Part shown: one piece after another, positions 46,613-59,559 of the stretch
Position numbering within the stretch: position 1 is the first letter of the stretch
Layout: each line of letters opens with the position of its first letter
Assembly: GCF_020536995.1 (NCBI RefSeq)
Contig: NC_068366.1
Location: 19,189,299-19,253,298 of the forward strand
DNA length: 64,000 nt
Reading direction: 5' to 3'
Source: Dreissena polymorpha
Taxonomy: Eukaryota > Mollusca > Bivalvia > Myida > Dreissenidae
The notes under the pieces: generated by a model
Databases searched by the model: none
Told to the model about the DNA's origin: nothing
Seen by the model: only the letters and a program-made list of their open reading frames with translations
Program-made: the position numbers and the translations under genes

Positions 46613-48765
46613 CAGGGCTCGCGCTGTCGTTCGCCATTTGAGCCATTTGCGAAAATATTGAGAAATTGGCTCAAGAAAATTCTGATTTGCGAAAATGCTA
46701 AAATCTCGCAAATCTTCATTGAAATTATCCGCCATTTAAATCCAGGCTGGTTTTCTATAGTTTTCTCTTTGTTTCATTAAAAGTGTTCGCAAATTGAACA
46801 ATAAACGAAAACCGTTCTGCACCAGAACATGAGACATCGCTTGACCTTATTGTTATTGAAGCGCACGTGGTAGCTGGCCAATCAACATTGTGTTCTCTCA
46901 CGCATAATATTTGATCAATCATGCGTAGACACTTGGAATACACAGTTGATATTGTCGTCTGCCTACAATTTATCGGCCGATGGCAAACGTCGTATTTAAA
47001 GATAAACAAATGACAAGAGCAATAATAAATAATTTATCGTTTGAAATAAAAGGTGATAATTAAGTTGTTTTACTCACATGCTATTGTGAAGAAAAATGTC
47101 AACCAAATGGTCTATTTATTACGTATTTGCTGGGCTACCAATTTTCATTTTCTGCAATCAAACGATATGCAAATTTTATTTCAAGTGCAGAACGCGTACA
47201 ATTTTTCAGACTGTCGTTTTCGGATACATTATTTTTCGCAGATTTATTTTCGGAGTTCTTTATAGAAGAAATAGAATGCCGAATACACATGCGGTAATAC
47301 AGACGATATGGTTTATATTAATTCGAATTGTAATCACTTGAAATTGCAATTGGAAAGACTATCACAAAGAACAATTTGTAAGTCTCTGGGTGGGGTGGGG
47401 GGCTTTGCCCTTTATTCCTGTTGGGTTCCTGGTTCTAAGACCCCCGGCCTTATTTTCAGGATTTCAAATTTGGGACAACTTACTCCACTGTTAAGTGTAC
47501 ATGTACAGATTAACTTATGTTTGTACTTTGAAAAGTACCATAATTACTTCTATATTGAAAACTACATGTTATATTATATGCAGGGATCATATTTTCCCGC
47601 AACATCAATCGGTCCGGATATAAATGGGGAAAAGTATCCGAAAATGTATATCCGAAATCATGACAAATTACGCTAAAATATATACCATTGATTTTGCCAT
47701 TCATAAAGGTGGTATAATACATGTACAAGTAAAATTTCCTTATGCATTTTTTTTTAACGGAACGAGTTTTGATCAACTGGTTTTATCATTTGGTATTTCA
47801 TTGTTGTTTCGTGTGCTGTTTTATCAGACTTTTTTCATCGTTGTCAATATTATTAATCTGTGTAAGTCTATACCGATGTTTTAAATTGTTGTCGACTCGA
47901 TAATAGCTTACAAACATGCACTGAACCAAACAAATGTCTGTGCGTAGGTTGGCTACTGACAACAACAAACCAAATAATTAAGAAATAATTTGTTGTCAAA
48001 TAACCCACGGCCGATAGTTTAGATGCGTAGGGATTTAATCACGAGAGCGAAGCATTTGAAACCACGCATCTAATTTTCCGGTCGTGAGTTATTCAACACA
48101 AAGTATAAAGTACACGAATTATTTCGTTTCTTACACGGTTTTACTAAAGATTTATTCAATGTATATTATTTTTCTTGTGTACTATTTTATGTGAAGTTCC
48201 GCCCATAAAAATAACTTTCGGCTGTTCTGTCGATCAGATCCGCGACTTTCATTCATAATTATATTACCGGATTATTACGCTGGTGAAAAATGTATCTGCA
48301 TGTTTTGCTTAGTTACAGCGCGTGCATTCAGACGCGTCTTTTCGGATGCGTCTTTAATCCGCTGTTCACAAGTTTTTGATTCTTGGTCTTACGTGCAATA
48401 AACCGGTCCTGACCGGTTTAGAGACTGCAGCGGATGGTTTATCACACCTTATCGAGATAAGAATGTCATTAGGGTGTGTTAGCATGTACACTGTGTAATC
48501 GATTTCATGACATGGGAATTTTAATAGCGAACAGAATCGGACCGACTGTTTGGGATTTTCAATCGGTCTTTCATGGCCCCAATCGGTCTAGGACCGACAA
48601 AACCGAAAAAAATATGATCCCTGATTATATGTGATATGCCCTTGCTGTCATAAAAAGAAATATGAACAAGTTGATAGTATATATTATTATTTTAAAACCA
48701 CTTTTCGCGCGCCGAAAAACGAAATCTGGTTGGCTCAAAGAAATTTTGGACCAGCGCTAGCCCTG
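46613..48765. mobile_element. CAGGG-ended DNA transposon, 2153 bp including a nested insert
   Basis: Starts CAGGGCTCGCGCTG and ends CAGCGCTAGCCCTG. The subterminal GGCTCAA(G/A) words are also inverted. The flanks carry a 5-bp direct repeat TGAGG (46608-46612, 48766-48770). The end sequence is hAT-like, but the duplication is 5 bp, not 8. Another hAT-like element (47581-48623) is inserted in it; without the insert and its 8-bp duplication it is about 1.1 kb. No transposase is recognised. Confidence 0.75.
47581..48623. mobile_element. Nested hAT-type element, 1043 bp
   Basis: Starts CAGGGATCATATTTTCCCGC and ends AAAAAATATGATCCCTG. It has a perfect 8-bp duplication ATTATATG (47573-47580 and 48624-48631). 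The ends are rich in CGGTC words (AATCGGTCCGGAT / ATCGGTCTAGGACCG). No transposase is left. It must be younger than the element it interrupts. Confidence 0.92.
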
Positions 48766-48770
48766 TGAGG

Positions 48771-50865
48771 GAAATCATTAACGAATACAAACAAACACAC
48801 TTCAGTGTTAATGTTGTGTTATTATTGTATATAACTGAATTTAATTAAATATTACTGGTCACTATTTTGCTCAAAATAAATCCCAAAGGAGGAGAAGTCA
48901 CTAGTCCATCATGTAATGAGAAGGAGATGTGATCACTCAGTCACTCACATAAACCTTAGTGATCATATTATGATAGGGATGTTTCGCATTCATTTCGTGC
49001 AATACTTAAGTTTAATAGTTTTATAAATTTTAACTTTTAAGACTCAAAAAGACCACCTCTCCGGATTCTTGGGTTATTCATTCAGAATAAAGTTATTCTC
49101 AGAAACTTTATCCATCTACCGGTACTATTTTTTTAGAGGGTGAAAGGCCATTCGGACATATAGCTCTAGCAAAGTCATAAGCCCAAACCTTATTGTGTTA
49201 AATTTAGGTTACACTATGCTTTTAGTGTACGCTTCCAGTCAAGATTCCATCATTGGCACCCATTGTTTATAAAGCAGCACATTTTTTAGGTCTGTACTTC
49301 ATCCAAGAGATATTGTGATAGAAATAAACATGTGCAAGAATACCAAAATGAAGTGATGTACATGTATGTCGAAGGGTAAAGTGTAAATAGCTGAGTACCT
49401 GAACCAGGTTTTTGTAATATATATGATAAATTATTTTATGATATTAATAGATGCACACACCTGTCTTTGCAACATTTATCTTATTTTATGAGAATCTATT
49501 GCCTTTTGTTGCTGTAACACACTATTGTTTAATCGTCCTTGAACATTTTGAAATTAAAATCTGAGGATTGAAATAAAACTTGGATAAATAATGCATTACT
49601 GGGAAAATATTGAATAGTGAGATTAAGTGCAAATATGTTTGATAGTGTGGTCAATTGAACCAGCTCATTGAGATGCCAGTGCATTCCCATCACACTTTTT
49701 GCCCAGGCTATTCTAAGTACTAGACTAAGCACATAGTTTACAGGTTGCCTGTCTTTGCAACCTGTATAAAGTTTCCACAGCTGTCGATATATGTAATTAA
49801 ATTCAGGTTTAAAATGTTTGTTTTAAACGTATGTGTATAAAGTAAAAAATAAAAGTAACTTAATTGCGTTGGCAAGGTCTAATAAAAATGACAATATAAT
49901 GAGAAAATAATATTAATGTTATAATCTGCAGCTCACTTAATGGTTTGATGTTTCAATCATGACAAATAGATACAAGGCCAAGTTAAAGATTAAAGCACTC
50001 ATTTCTGAGGGCCAATTGTATTCATCTTGTAAAACCAGTGACAGTTGAATTTTATGTAAGAGTTGGTGTCACATAACATACTGTGCTTTGAAAATTTAAC
50101 TCCCTTTACTCAACCTTGCATGTGAATGTGTGATTTTACTGCCTGGATCAGAAGATAACAAGTTTTTTGTTTCAAGTTTCCAGCTGAATGAATTATATTG
50201 ATGACTGCCTGCAAGGCTTCGAAAAGTATCTTTTTGAAGTTAAATCCTCCAGTTTGCAAAACAAGTTGCAAGCCCTGTGCTAGAAGGTAGTCATGTCTTG
50301 TCACATGTTCGGGTGTACATGACGTAAAAGATGACATGTTTTTAAACTGATTGGTCAGGCAAGTGCATTTACATTAAAATTGAAACTTTCAAAATAAAAC
50401 CGTCATTTATGTGGCCTTGAGCCATAATTATTATCAGATGACATACTGAAATAACTATTTTCATTGGTGTATTGAATGACTGGTGTGTAAAATTCTATAT
50501 GGTGATAAGAGAGATTGCGACAGTGCTAATGCTGTTAAGTGTTAAGTGAATGGTTATAGGTAATCAGGAGCAACAATTGATTATGGAGAATGAAAGGAGG
50601 ATTTGAAACTTAAAGTGCAGTATTATGTGCTTAGTTAAGTTCTTAAATCTGTAATCTTGTTGGAGTATTTGTAGGAGTAAAACAAAGATTACAACAAGGT
50701 AATATTTGATGTTCCCATGCAAAGGAACATGATTGTGCTGGTGTATTTTGCTTAATAGACACACTGTGATGACAAAAACAATTGTTGTTCATGTGCATGC
50801 AGTTAGTTCATGCTTTTGTTGGACATTTCCTTTTAAAACTGGTTTAATTTGAACAGATTTATTTA
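48771..50865. other. Likely intron, nothing recognised
   Basis: About 2.1 kb of T-rich (plus strand) non-coding DNA without supported features. Confidence 0.45.
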
Positions 50866-51124
50866 GGGCGTGCTCTGTGAAAAGGGGGTTTAATGCATGT
50901 GTGTAAAGTGTCGTCCCACTGGCCAGATTACAGTCTGCACAGGCTATTCAGGGACGACACCTCCGCCTAAACAGGATTTTTGCTAAGAAGAGACATTATG
51001 TAAACAGAAAATATCATAAAAGCGGAAAGGGTTGTCCCTGATTAGCCTGTGCATACTGTGCAGGCTAATCTGGGACGACACTTCATTCACATGCATTAAA
51101 CCCACATTTCTCAGAACGCGGCCC
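50866..51124. repeat. MITE, GTGCTCTGTGAAAAGGG family, copy 2
   Basis: The left end is GGGCGTGCTCTGTGAAAAGG; the right end, TTTCTCAGAACGCGGCCC, is more diverged. Internal words CAGGCTATTCAGGGACGACA and CAGGCTAATCTGGGACGACA form a large inverted repeat. Confidence 0.85.
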
Positions 51125-51187
51125 ATTTATATTTTTTCCAAGATTACCATTAAACAAAATGCATTATCAACCTCTATGGCAGTTTAA

Positions 51188-51393
51188 CCCTTTCAGTGCG
51201 GGAACCGAATTTTAAAGGCCTTTTCAAACAGTTTGGATCCAGATGAGACGCCACAAAACGTGGCGTCTCATCAGGATCCAAACTGTTTGCTATTCTGATA
51301 GTATTCTTTGAAAAAAAATCGGAGAAAATGCTAATTTTAGAAATTCAGCAGACGACATTTAAGCAGACGACAAATTTCCCAGCATGCAAAGGG
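51188..51393 (+). repeat. TTAA-flanked MITE with GAGACGCC hairpin, variant family, copy 1
   Basis: TTAA on both sides (51184-51187, 51394-51397). The ends are CCCTTTCAGTGC and GCATGCAAAGGG. The central hairpin pairs AAACAGTTTGGATCC with GGATCCAAACTGTTT, and GATGAGACGCCAC with GTGGCGTCTCATC. An opposite-orientation copy is at 61161. Confidence 0.88.
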
Positions 51394-51397
51394 TTAA

Positions 51398-51967
51398 CTA
51401 TCTATCTTGTGGCAAAGGAACAACTCATTCACAATGATCCTGTTTATGGCAGAGTAGAGGTTACCTGTGCAATACTTTTGAGTTTATCACATGCGCAGGT
51501 GTAATTCTTTAATGGGCACACTAAATACCTTTATTTGGGAATGTTGTGTCCATCTCAAAATAAATTGAATACCTTAATGATGTGTGCGTATGAACTTGAT
51601 CACATTTGCCTGGGTCGAAAACATATTTCTTCCATAAATGATGTCGTACCAATAATAAATGACAAGTTTTAAATAGAACTATGGTAACAATGGTTATAAA
51701 ACAACAACCTACTTGTCAGAAATGTGCATCATCACCTTACTTCATAGGAAGTATTCGGACATGAATGGCCATGGCGAGATGAGGTTAAGGGGAGGTTAAT
51801 GTGGGAAGGTGAGACCACTTAAAATTGCCATCTGTCACCTAAACATAGTATCTGCTTTAAGAAATGGTAAAGTTTATTACTGTTTTGAGCAATAATTACG
51901 AATTTACTCAGTTTAAGCAGATTACATTATGAATATAACAGAAGTAATTATTTATTCATTTATTTTT
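51398..51967. other. Likely intron, nothing recognised
   Basis: Non-coding DNA without supported features. Confidence 0.4.
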
Positions 51968-52313
51968 ATGCCCCCGGTAGGGTGGCATATACAATTAGCA
52001 TTTGAACTGTCTGTCAGTCCGTCCGAAAACTTTACATTGGCCATAACTTTTGCAATATTGAAGTTAGCAACTTGATATTTGGCATGCATGTATATCTCAT
52101 GGAGCTTCACAATTTGAGTGGTGAAAGGTCAAGGTGAAGGTCATCCTTCAAGGTCAAAGGTAAAAAAATCCAAGGGAAGTACTGTAACAAGCTTTAAAGG
52201 GATATAATTTCTATTTATCATTTGGTCGGTACAGATTTTTACAAGGGAAGTAATCTTTTTTAAAGGGATATAATCAAAACAAAAATAAATCAAAGCGGTT
52301 TACTAGGGGGCAT
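51968..52313. repeat. ATGCCCCC-ended dispersed repeat
   Basis: Inverted ends ATGCCCCCGGTA and TACTAGGGGGCAT. The inside has GTCTGTCAGTCCGTCCGAAA, TTGGCCATAACTTTTGCAAT and GGTCAAGGTGAAGGTCATCC. It is of the same broad type as 43883 and 55741. Confidence 0.75.
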
Positions 52314-52846
52314 TGTGTTTCTGACAAACATATCTCTTGTTTTTATAAAATCTTTGAAATCGGTTTTTATAACCATTAAGTTATAAATAAATACATTTAC
52401 TCTTGGTTTAAGTTATTTTTGTAGACAGTTACTGAAATTATGAATAATTCGATGTCATTGACATTTCTTTGACTTATATGATGCTCTTAAGAATATACAT
52501 GTACATGTATATGGAAAGAACTGCTGGTAGATAGTTGCATTTTTATGCGCTCCTATCTCGGGCATATTACCATTGGCCTGTTTGTTCATCAGTTTGTTTG
52601 TCCTTACAAGGTAAACCAAAAATGATAAATGATCGGTTTTTGTATAACATTTAATATCCTTCTTAACTAAGCTTTGATACCTGCATACCGGTAGATGTTT
52701 TCTTTTAACACTGTCAACAACATTTTTCTAATCTACTTACCTTCTTTGGACTAAGACAAATTCAGAAGGTCTAAATTCTTGGTCAATACAAAAACCACAC
52801 ATAAAAATGTTTTCTGCATAAGTCTCATTGATATACCCTCAAAACT
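52314..52846. other. Likely intron, nothing recognised
   Basis: Non-coding DNA. It ends with words that foreshadow the following array (CACATTTTG-like, GACATCGAC). Confidence 0.35.
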
Positions 52847-53885
52847 TGACCCCATTGTGACCTTGACATCGACAGTCTTTTTGACTTCAACTTACTTGCA
52901 TTGATGATGTATTTGAACACTCTCAACACACGTACAGCACTTGACCTCATTGTGACCTTGACATAATCAGTCTTTTTGACTTCAACTTACTTGCATGGAT
53001 GATGTATTTGAACAATCTCAACACACGTACAGCACTTGACCCCATTGTGACCTTGACATTGTCAGTCTTTTTGTCTTCAACTTACTTGCATGGATGATGT
53101 ATTTGAACACTCTCAACACACGTACAGCACTTGACCCCATTGTGACCTTGACATTGTCAGTCTTTTTGACTTCAACTTACTTGCATGGATGATGTATTTG
53201 AACACTCTCAACACACATACAGCACTTGACCCCATTGTGACCTTGACTTTGTCAGTCTTTTTGACTTCAACTTACTTGCATGGATGATGTATTTCAACAC
53301 TCTCAACACACGTACATGTACAGCACTTGACCCCATTGTGACCTTGACATTGTCAGTCTTTTCGACTTCAACTAACTTGCATGGATGATGTATTTGAACA
53401 CTCAACACACGTACAGCACTTGACCCCATTGTGATCTTGACATTGTCAGTCTTTTTGACTTCAACTTACTTGCATGGATGATGTATTTGAACACTCTCAA
53501 CACACGTACAGCACTTGACCCCATTGTGACCTTGACATTGTCAGTCTTTTTTACTTCAACTTACTTGCATGGATGATGTATTTGAACACTCTCAACACAG
53601 GTACAGAACTTGACCCCATTGTGACCTTGACATTGTCAGTCTTTTTGACTTCAACTTACTTGCATGGATGATGTATTTGAACACTCTCAACACATGTCCA
53701 GCACATGACCTCATTTCTTTTTGACTTCAACTTACTTGCATGGATGATGTATTTGAACACTCTCAACACATGTACAGCACTTGACCTCATTTCTTTTTGA
53801 CTTCAACTTACTTGCATGGATGATGTATTTGAACACTCTCAACACACATACAGCACTTGACCTCATTTTGACCCTGACATTGACC
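52847..53885. repeat. 95-bp tandem array, about 11 units
   Basis: Consensus unit TGACCCCATTGTGACCTTGA + CATTGTCAGTCTTTTTGACT + TCAACTTACTTGCATGGATG + ATGTATTTGAACACTCTCAA + CACACGTACAGCACT. Most units are highly alike. The last two lack about 30 bp (TGACCTCATTTCTTTTTGAC). Degenerate edges extend to about 54010. Confidence 0.95.
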
Positions 53886-55114
53886 TACTTTTTTAACTAG
53901 ACAATTCAGAAGGTCTTTGCTTACCCAAAATGACACATTTGGTCTACAAAGCTTTGATGCTTGCATGGAGGTTATCTTTGAACACTCTCAACATACCCAC
54001 ATCACCTCACCTCTTGACCTTTACTTGACATACTTTTGGAATTAGATTAGTTCAGGCTTACAAAAGTCCTGTTCAATTGTGCCTATGAATCAATACTATC
54101 ACGGTTTCCACAGGCTCAGTAAGAATTTTTTTAATACAGCATCTTGTTAAAACATGCATGATGGCAAGTACTTAATAAATACTGCCCTGACTAAACTGAA
54201 AAATGAAAATCTGTGAATCTTCATTACTTAGCATATTAACATTTCACACATCATAAATAACTACCATTGGATTTAAATGTTCTATAAATACCATAGAATT
54301 GGAGACTAAGTTTTTCTTTTGGCTACCTCAGTAACAGCAAATGTGTGTGCGAGTGGGGAAGGGGGTTAAAAACTCATTTAAATCAGATAGCTGAATCAAG
54401 CATTTTGTTTCTTCCTGAACCTGAGTAGATCAGAGGCTGGCCTATTTGCAATATGTTTGACAATTCAGAAAACAGTAACATGATACATCTGCATTCTTGT
54501 ATTACGAAGTACTCTGTATCAAGTGAAAGGTGGTTTTGAGACAAGTAGACCGCATCCAGTTATTTGATGTAGGTACATTGTAAACACAGTTTAACTGTTA
54601 TTTATCCTAGATGGTATCAGGGATATTGTTGCCCTGCTATCTACCAGGTTTTGGGATTGACACCCATGTGTAACCTTTTCACATCCTAAATGTTTTATGG
54701 AATTTTATAATATTATTGTGTGTTTGTGTATTCAATGTAAACTGTGGCCCATATCTTTGCTGAAATGTGGAGATGTGACTGGTTTTTATCCTCTGGAAAT
54801 TAAAGGTAATTTCCATAAATACTACAGTTGTTGGAAATTAAGCATACTTTTATTTTCCAGCACTTTTTATGTGTTTTGATGTTGATAATCTGTAAGCTGT
54901 TGTTTGTGATTAAGTCAACAAGATACATATGCAGAAATGTTACTATCCTTGAATTTTAATTGGGGCATTCCAGTGTTTAGTACAGTAAGCACATATTTAA
55001 GTATGTTTACTTTAAAACTCAGTGAATGCAGAGGACACGAATAATGCTTATTTTATGGTACATTTTGTGATAAACAGCTGTGAGTCATTCATTGTTTTCT
55101 TCTTGTGAAACAAG
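53886..55114. other. Likely intron, nothing recognised
   Basis: Non-coding T-rich DNA. The frame 54697-54879 has no recognisable domain. Confidence 0.4.
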
Positions 55115-55320
55115 GCTTGTAAATCCATGTGTGTAAAGTGTTGTCCCAGATTAGCCTGTGCAGTCTGCACACGCTTATCGGGGACAACTTTTTATGCCTT
55201 AACTCAATTTTTTGCAAAGGAGAGACTGCATTAAAGTGAAAAATGCTTTTAATCTGAAATTAGACTGCACAATCTGCACAGGTTAAATGGGATGACCCTA
55301 TATGCTCATACATTAATCGT
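55115..55320. repeat. MITE, GTGCTCTGTGAAAAGGG family, truncated copy
   Basis: Body words GTGTGTAAAGTGTTGTCCCA, AGCCTGTGCAGTCTGCACAC and GCACAATCTGCACAGG are present. Both terminal GTGCTCTGTG ends are lost. Confidence 0.7.
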
Positions 55321-55339
55321 TTACCACTTAGATACGTAT

Positions 55340-55523
55340 TTTGACGCATTTGAAGTCCCTTTCTTACTCGATTCAAGTTTTAAAGGCTTCATTTTTGTCC
55401 CTTCGATACTGATAAGCAGCAAACAGCATAAAACTTGAACAGACTGCGAGTTACTCACAGGCTGTTCTGGTTTTATGCTGTTTGCTCATAGCCATTTCAC
55501 TTGGCTTCTGAGTGGGAATGGGT
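55340..55523. repeat. Degenerate TTAA-type MITE, third variant
   Basis: The central hairpin pairs AGCAAACAGCATAAAAC with GTTTTATGCTGTTTGCT around AACAGACTGCGAGTTACTCA. The right end is AGTGGGAATGGG followed by TTAA. The left end is decayed. Confidence 0.6.
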
Positions 55524-55740
55524 TAAACCCAGTTTTCACAGACCAAGTCTCAAATTCGAGGATGCAAGTACTTAAGCAATAGGTTTATCAATTTTCTTGG
55601 TTAGCAAATAAGTGAGTTACATATCGAGGGCTGAACGGAAAACTGCAGTATCTCCTTCTTTATTTAATATGAGTTACAACAGTCTTCCGTTCACCCCTCG
55701 ATATTGCTAAATAATAGACTGCCTGACATAAATAGTATTT

Positions 55741-56015
55741 ATTATGCCCCCCTTCGAAGAAGAGGGGGTATATTGCTTTGCTCATGTCGGTCTGTCGGTC
55801 GGTCTGTCGGTCGGTCTGTCGGTCTGTCCACCAGGTGGTTGTCAAACGATAACTCAAGAACGCTTGGGCCTAGGAATATGAAACTTCATAGGTACATTGA
55901 TCATGACTCGCAGATGACCCCTATTGATTTTGAGGTCACTAGGTCAAAGGTCAAGGTCACGGTGACTCAAAAAAGTAAAATGGTTTTTTGAATGATAACT
56001 CAAGAATGCATACGC
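55741..56015. repeat. GGTCAAGGTCA-type element with GTCGGTCT run, partial
   Basis: Starts at an inverted CCCCCTTC..GAGGGGGTA. It continues with a run of GTCGGTCT words, then GATGACCCCTATTGATTTTG and AGGTCAAAGGTCAAGGTCAC. The right end is missing. Confidence 0.75.
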
Positions 56016-56065
56016 GGCCAACAGGGCACACTCTGAACAGTATTACTGAAGCAACTGGTCTGTAA

Positions 56066-57635
56066 GGCCACGACTTTTATATTTCTTGGTTTACAAAACC
56101 GCCGACCCTAATTTTTGGAAAATGGGAAAAAAAATAAAATCGGAAAATCGTCTTTTTTTTAAATATTTTATTCCCGACCGCACTGCAAAACGAGCGAAAC
56201 GAGAAAAAAAACACGATCCTGTTTGAGTACGGTTGCGAATAAAATCAAGTAAGTACAATCAACGATTGGTTCACACATATTGCAGAGATCGGGATATTTT
56301 TCAATGTGACACATTATGTACCAGTCCTTTTATGGGCACTTCTCAAAATTTATTTCGGGTAAAAATTACAGACAATAAGAAAATCAGCGTCAGTCAAATG
56401 TCGACCCCATCAAAATTTATTTCCGTGTCTGTGACGCAACTATATTGTTTAACATGTTAATTATATTAAACAAACCCGATAGTATTTGATAATTAGTATA
56501 AATAATCCAATAAAACACTGCCATTATTTACGATATATGTGTTTAGGAATTTTGTAAACACGTCCGCCATAGTTTATAGGAACTGTACAGAAAGTTTGGA
56601 AATCGGAACAAATCGGTATATCTCGGAAAATCATTGATAAATGTATTTGTCGTTTCAATGCTTAGGGCCGAGTAATTTCGGCAAATCGGAACTCAACTTG
56701 TGTAAAACACTAGCTCAATTAACCGTTAAACTCCGCCTCCGTTCTCTGCAAAAGATTTGAAGGCGGAGCTATGCACGTGCTTTTATTAAATTGGAGGATT
56801 GCAATTGAGAAACAAACACACGATTGGTTCGGCATGTTGATTGCTAGACAAAGGAAGCCAATTTTTTCGGCGCGAAATTTGTCGCTTAATTGCTTCCGAC
56901 AGAAAGCGGCTTTCCTTTGATGACGTCAAACTGTCAATTCACACAGACTGCACATTTTCGGAAGACTTTAACTGACTCCTTGTTTACAATTCCAGTAAAA
57001 AAAAAACACTTGCTAACATTAAACTTTGGATTAAATTATCAAAATAAAGCAAAAGCGAAGTTGACAAATATGATTAAATTAATTCGCGTCAGTTCAAATA
57101 AGACGTTTTGCGTTGTAAATCAACGAGTTTTCATGACAACAACAACTTTGACAAACATTACCGCGACGACGCATGGATCGATCTACCTCGATTTTTTTTT
57201 TCATGTACGATCTCATAAGTCGAGTAAGAGCAAACACATACCGGGTAATTTGTGTATGAGTAGTTTATCTTATATAAGATTTATGCAACGGGCATCGCAT
57301 TGCGTAATGGTGCGCATCCAATTTTGGAAATGAAGCGCAGTTTTTCGTTTTAATGGGAGAAGAACGCATGTCATGTAATGGAGTGTTTAAAATTGCCTGA
57401 TGTTACATAAGGTGCTGTTAGGACTCATTTCATTTGAAGATATAGATGTGTTTCATTGCATAATTTGATTTTTTGTCTCTGTGTTAAGGTTATAAAAGAT
57501 ATGATCTCTTTGTTCTGATGTTATTAGTATTAACTTTTTTTTCCAATGTTTTTTTTTTTTTTTTTTTTTTCGACCGCCCGATGGACCATTTTCAAAATAA
57601 TTTTTGTAAACCAATAAAAAAAAAAGTCGTGGCCT
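56066..57635. mobile_element. 1.57-kb element with inverted ends and promoter-like interior
   Basis: The left end, AGGCCACGACTTTTATATTT + CTTGGTTTACAAA, is mirrored at the right end by TTTGTAAACCAATAAAAAAA + AAAAGTCGTGGCCT. I see no clear target duplication. The interior is GC-richer in places. It has ATTGG boxes, CACGTG near 56776, a perfect TGACGTCA at 56921-56928, GGCGCGAAA near 56870, and a minus-strand ATGGCGGACG start context at 56570. The longest frame, 56890-57333 (147 codons), is not recognised. Superfamily unknown. Confidence 0.55.
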
Positions 57636-57783
57636 AATCCTAAATCTATAATTATCAGTCCAATGAAACATCATCCTTTTTTGTAAAATACAGTGGATCA
57701 GTAAAAATATTATCAGAATATGAGATTTTTTGTATATTTTGTATATTAAATATTGTGTTAATGTTTAATTTTGTTGATTAATA

Positions 57784-57950
57784 TAAGGCCACGACTTTTT
57801 TTTTTATTGGTTTACAAAAATAATTTTGAAAATGGTCCATCGGGCGGTCGAAAAAAAAAAAAAAAAAAAAAAAACTACTACTACTACTACCACTACTACT
57901 ACTACCACTACTACTACTACTACCACCACCACCACCACCACCACCACAGT
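57784..57950. repeat. Second left end of the same element plus (A)n(CTA)n(CCA)n
   Basis: AAGGCCACGACTTTTTTTTT..TTGGTTTACAAA recurs in the left-end orientation, 150 bp after the right end of the previous element. It is followed by GGGCGGTCG, a run of about 24 A, and triplet repeats CTA then CCA. Apparent poly-Thr, poly-Ser, poly-Gly and poly-Val frames come from these triplets. Confidence 0.75.
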
Positions 57951-59559
57951 GACAAAAAACGTATTCACACAATGGCTGCTACTACAACTTATAGCCCATA
58001 TAGGGGGGCATGCATGTTTTACAAACAGCCCTTGTTTAAATTCAAATCTCAATTTAGTTTGCTATAAAAATGCATAGATTACTGTTACTAAAGCAGAAAC
58101 AAAAATATTGTTGACAGTCTTTATGCTTCTTGTTTGAACACTTATTTGAGCTGGTTTAAATGATAGGGCTTGAAGAGTAAACTTACCGGTACTTTAACTA
58201 TATAATTATTTGTGCTACTGGATTATAACAACTTTGTTAAGACTTATTTTATTTAAAACTATTTGTAGTGTAATGTATTATATGTTGCATACTGAGGAAA
58301 ACAAGTTATTAAATGTGGCAATAAAACGTGAGTGGGTCATTTACATTTTAACCATCAGCAAAATTTTAAACTGACATTTAAATTTAGAATTTTGCAATTC
58401 ATGTTGTGTCCCTCAAAGTTTAAGTTACATTACTTGGGAATGATTGTATGTACAAGAACACCTGTTGTATTAAACTTGTATAGAATACCAGTAGATATCA
58501 GTAAACAGGGCATATCGTTTGTTGACATGTATGTAAATATCAGATGACCCAACCTTATTCAACTGGCTGAGGTATTTGTTAATGGCTATTTGATAGTTAA
58601 CCTGGATGTAAAGTTTATTTTAGACATACACAATGTAGCACTGTGGAGAAGTAATAATAGGTAGTGAGTAAATAATGAACTGGTATTGGCATTTTTAGAG
58701 ACTTAAGTGAATGAACCGAATGTGTTGGGAGGAACTGGATAAGGACACTTCATTGAACATGAGTTTGGAAGGGTTTGTAGTGATTTCTAACTGGTGATTT
58801 AAGTATGTGTGTTTATGCTTTAGGTTCAGTGAACAGGTTAAAATTGGACTACAATCTAGTCAGGTAGGTGACACCTTTACAACACTGTTACTGGTCAATC
58901 CTTTCTCCTTTTCCAAAACTGCTTTGGAGTTTTCTGCATTTTTTGGCTGATTTTATAGCCGGTATTGGGTCATCTTTCTTAAAGCAAAAAGTATCTTTTG
59001 TGTCTCAAAACAAGTCAAAAAAATCCCAATTAATCTTTTCACCTTTGACCATTTGACCTTTTGATGTTAATAAACAGAGATTAACAGGTGAAAAGTATAA
59101 ATAATGGATTCGCTGTTAGAAACTGAGTTTGACATGAAACAAATCAACTTACATACATGCCGAAAGTTTGTTATAAAAGTTGCAAAATGTCTGTTTTGCC
59201 AAACAAGATGATCCCTAATCCTTTTATTGCCTGCTTATAACACTCTCCGCACTCATGAGCTAATTGTTGTTGTTCACACTGACAATGTATCAGCTATAAA
59301 GATTTATAGATTTTGTCACCAGCTATGGTGTTATGAATGATTTCCCCCATAATTAATACCTGAAAATCAAACCTTCTGAAACCGCCATGTTTTTCTCACA
59401 CTGGACTGCATTTATTATATAAAATAAGCACAATTGATTCTTTATTCAGCCACAAAATACACAGACAAAAGATACTATGACATCAGAGGTGATAGACAAC
59501 AACTCAGATAGTTATTCGAGTGTTTACTTTTTGCACCTTGAAACAACTGCCTCATGACC
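57951..59559. other. Likely intron, nothing recognised
   Basis: T-rich non-coding DNA without supported features. Confidence 0.45.

Noticed and set aside
56890-57333. 147-codon frame as a gene
   Set aside because: It lies inside an element with inverted ends, is rich in Thr/Ser/Lys, and has no recognisable domain or conserved partner in the window.
57771-58077. Poly-Thr, poly-Ser, poly-Gly or poly-Val proteins
   Set aside because: Translations of the (CTA)n(CCA)n microsatellite and the adjoining poly-A tract.
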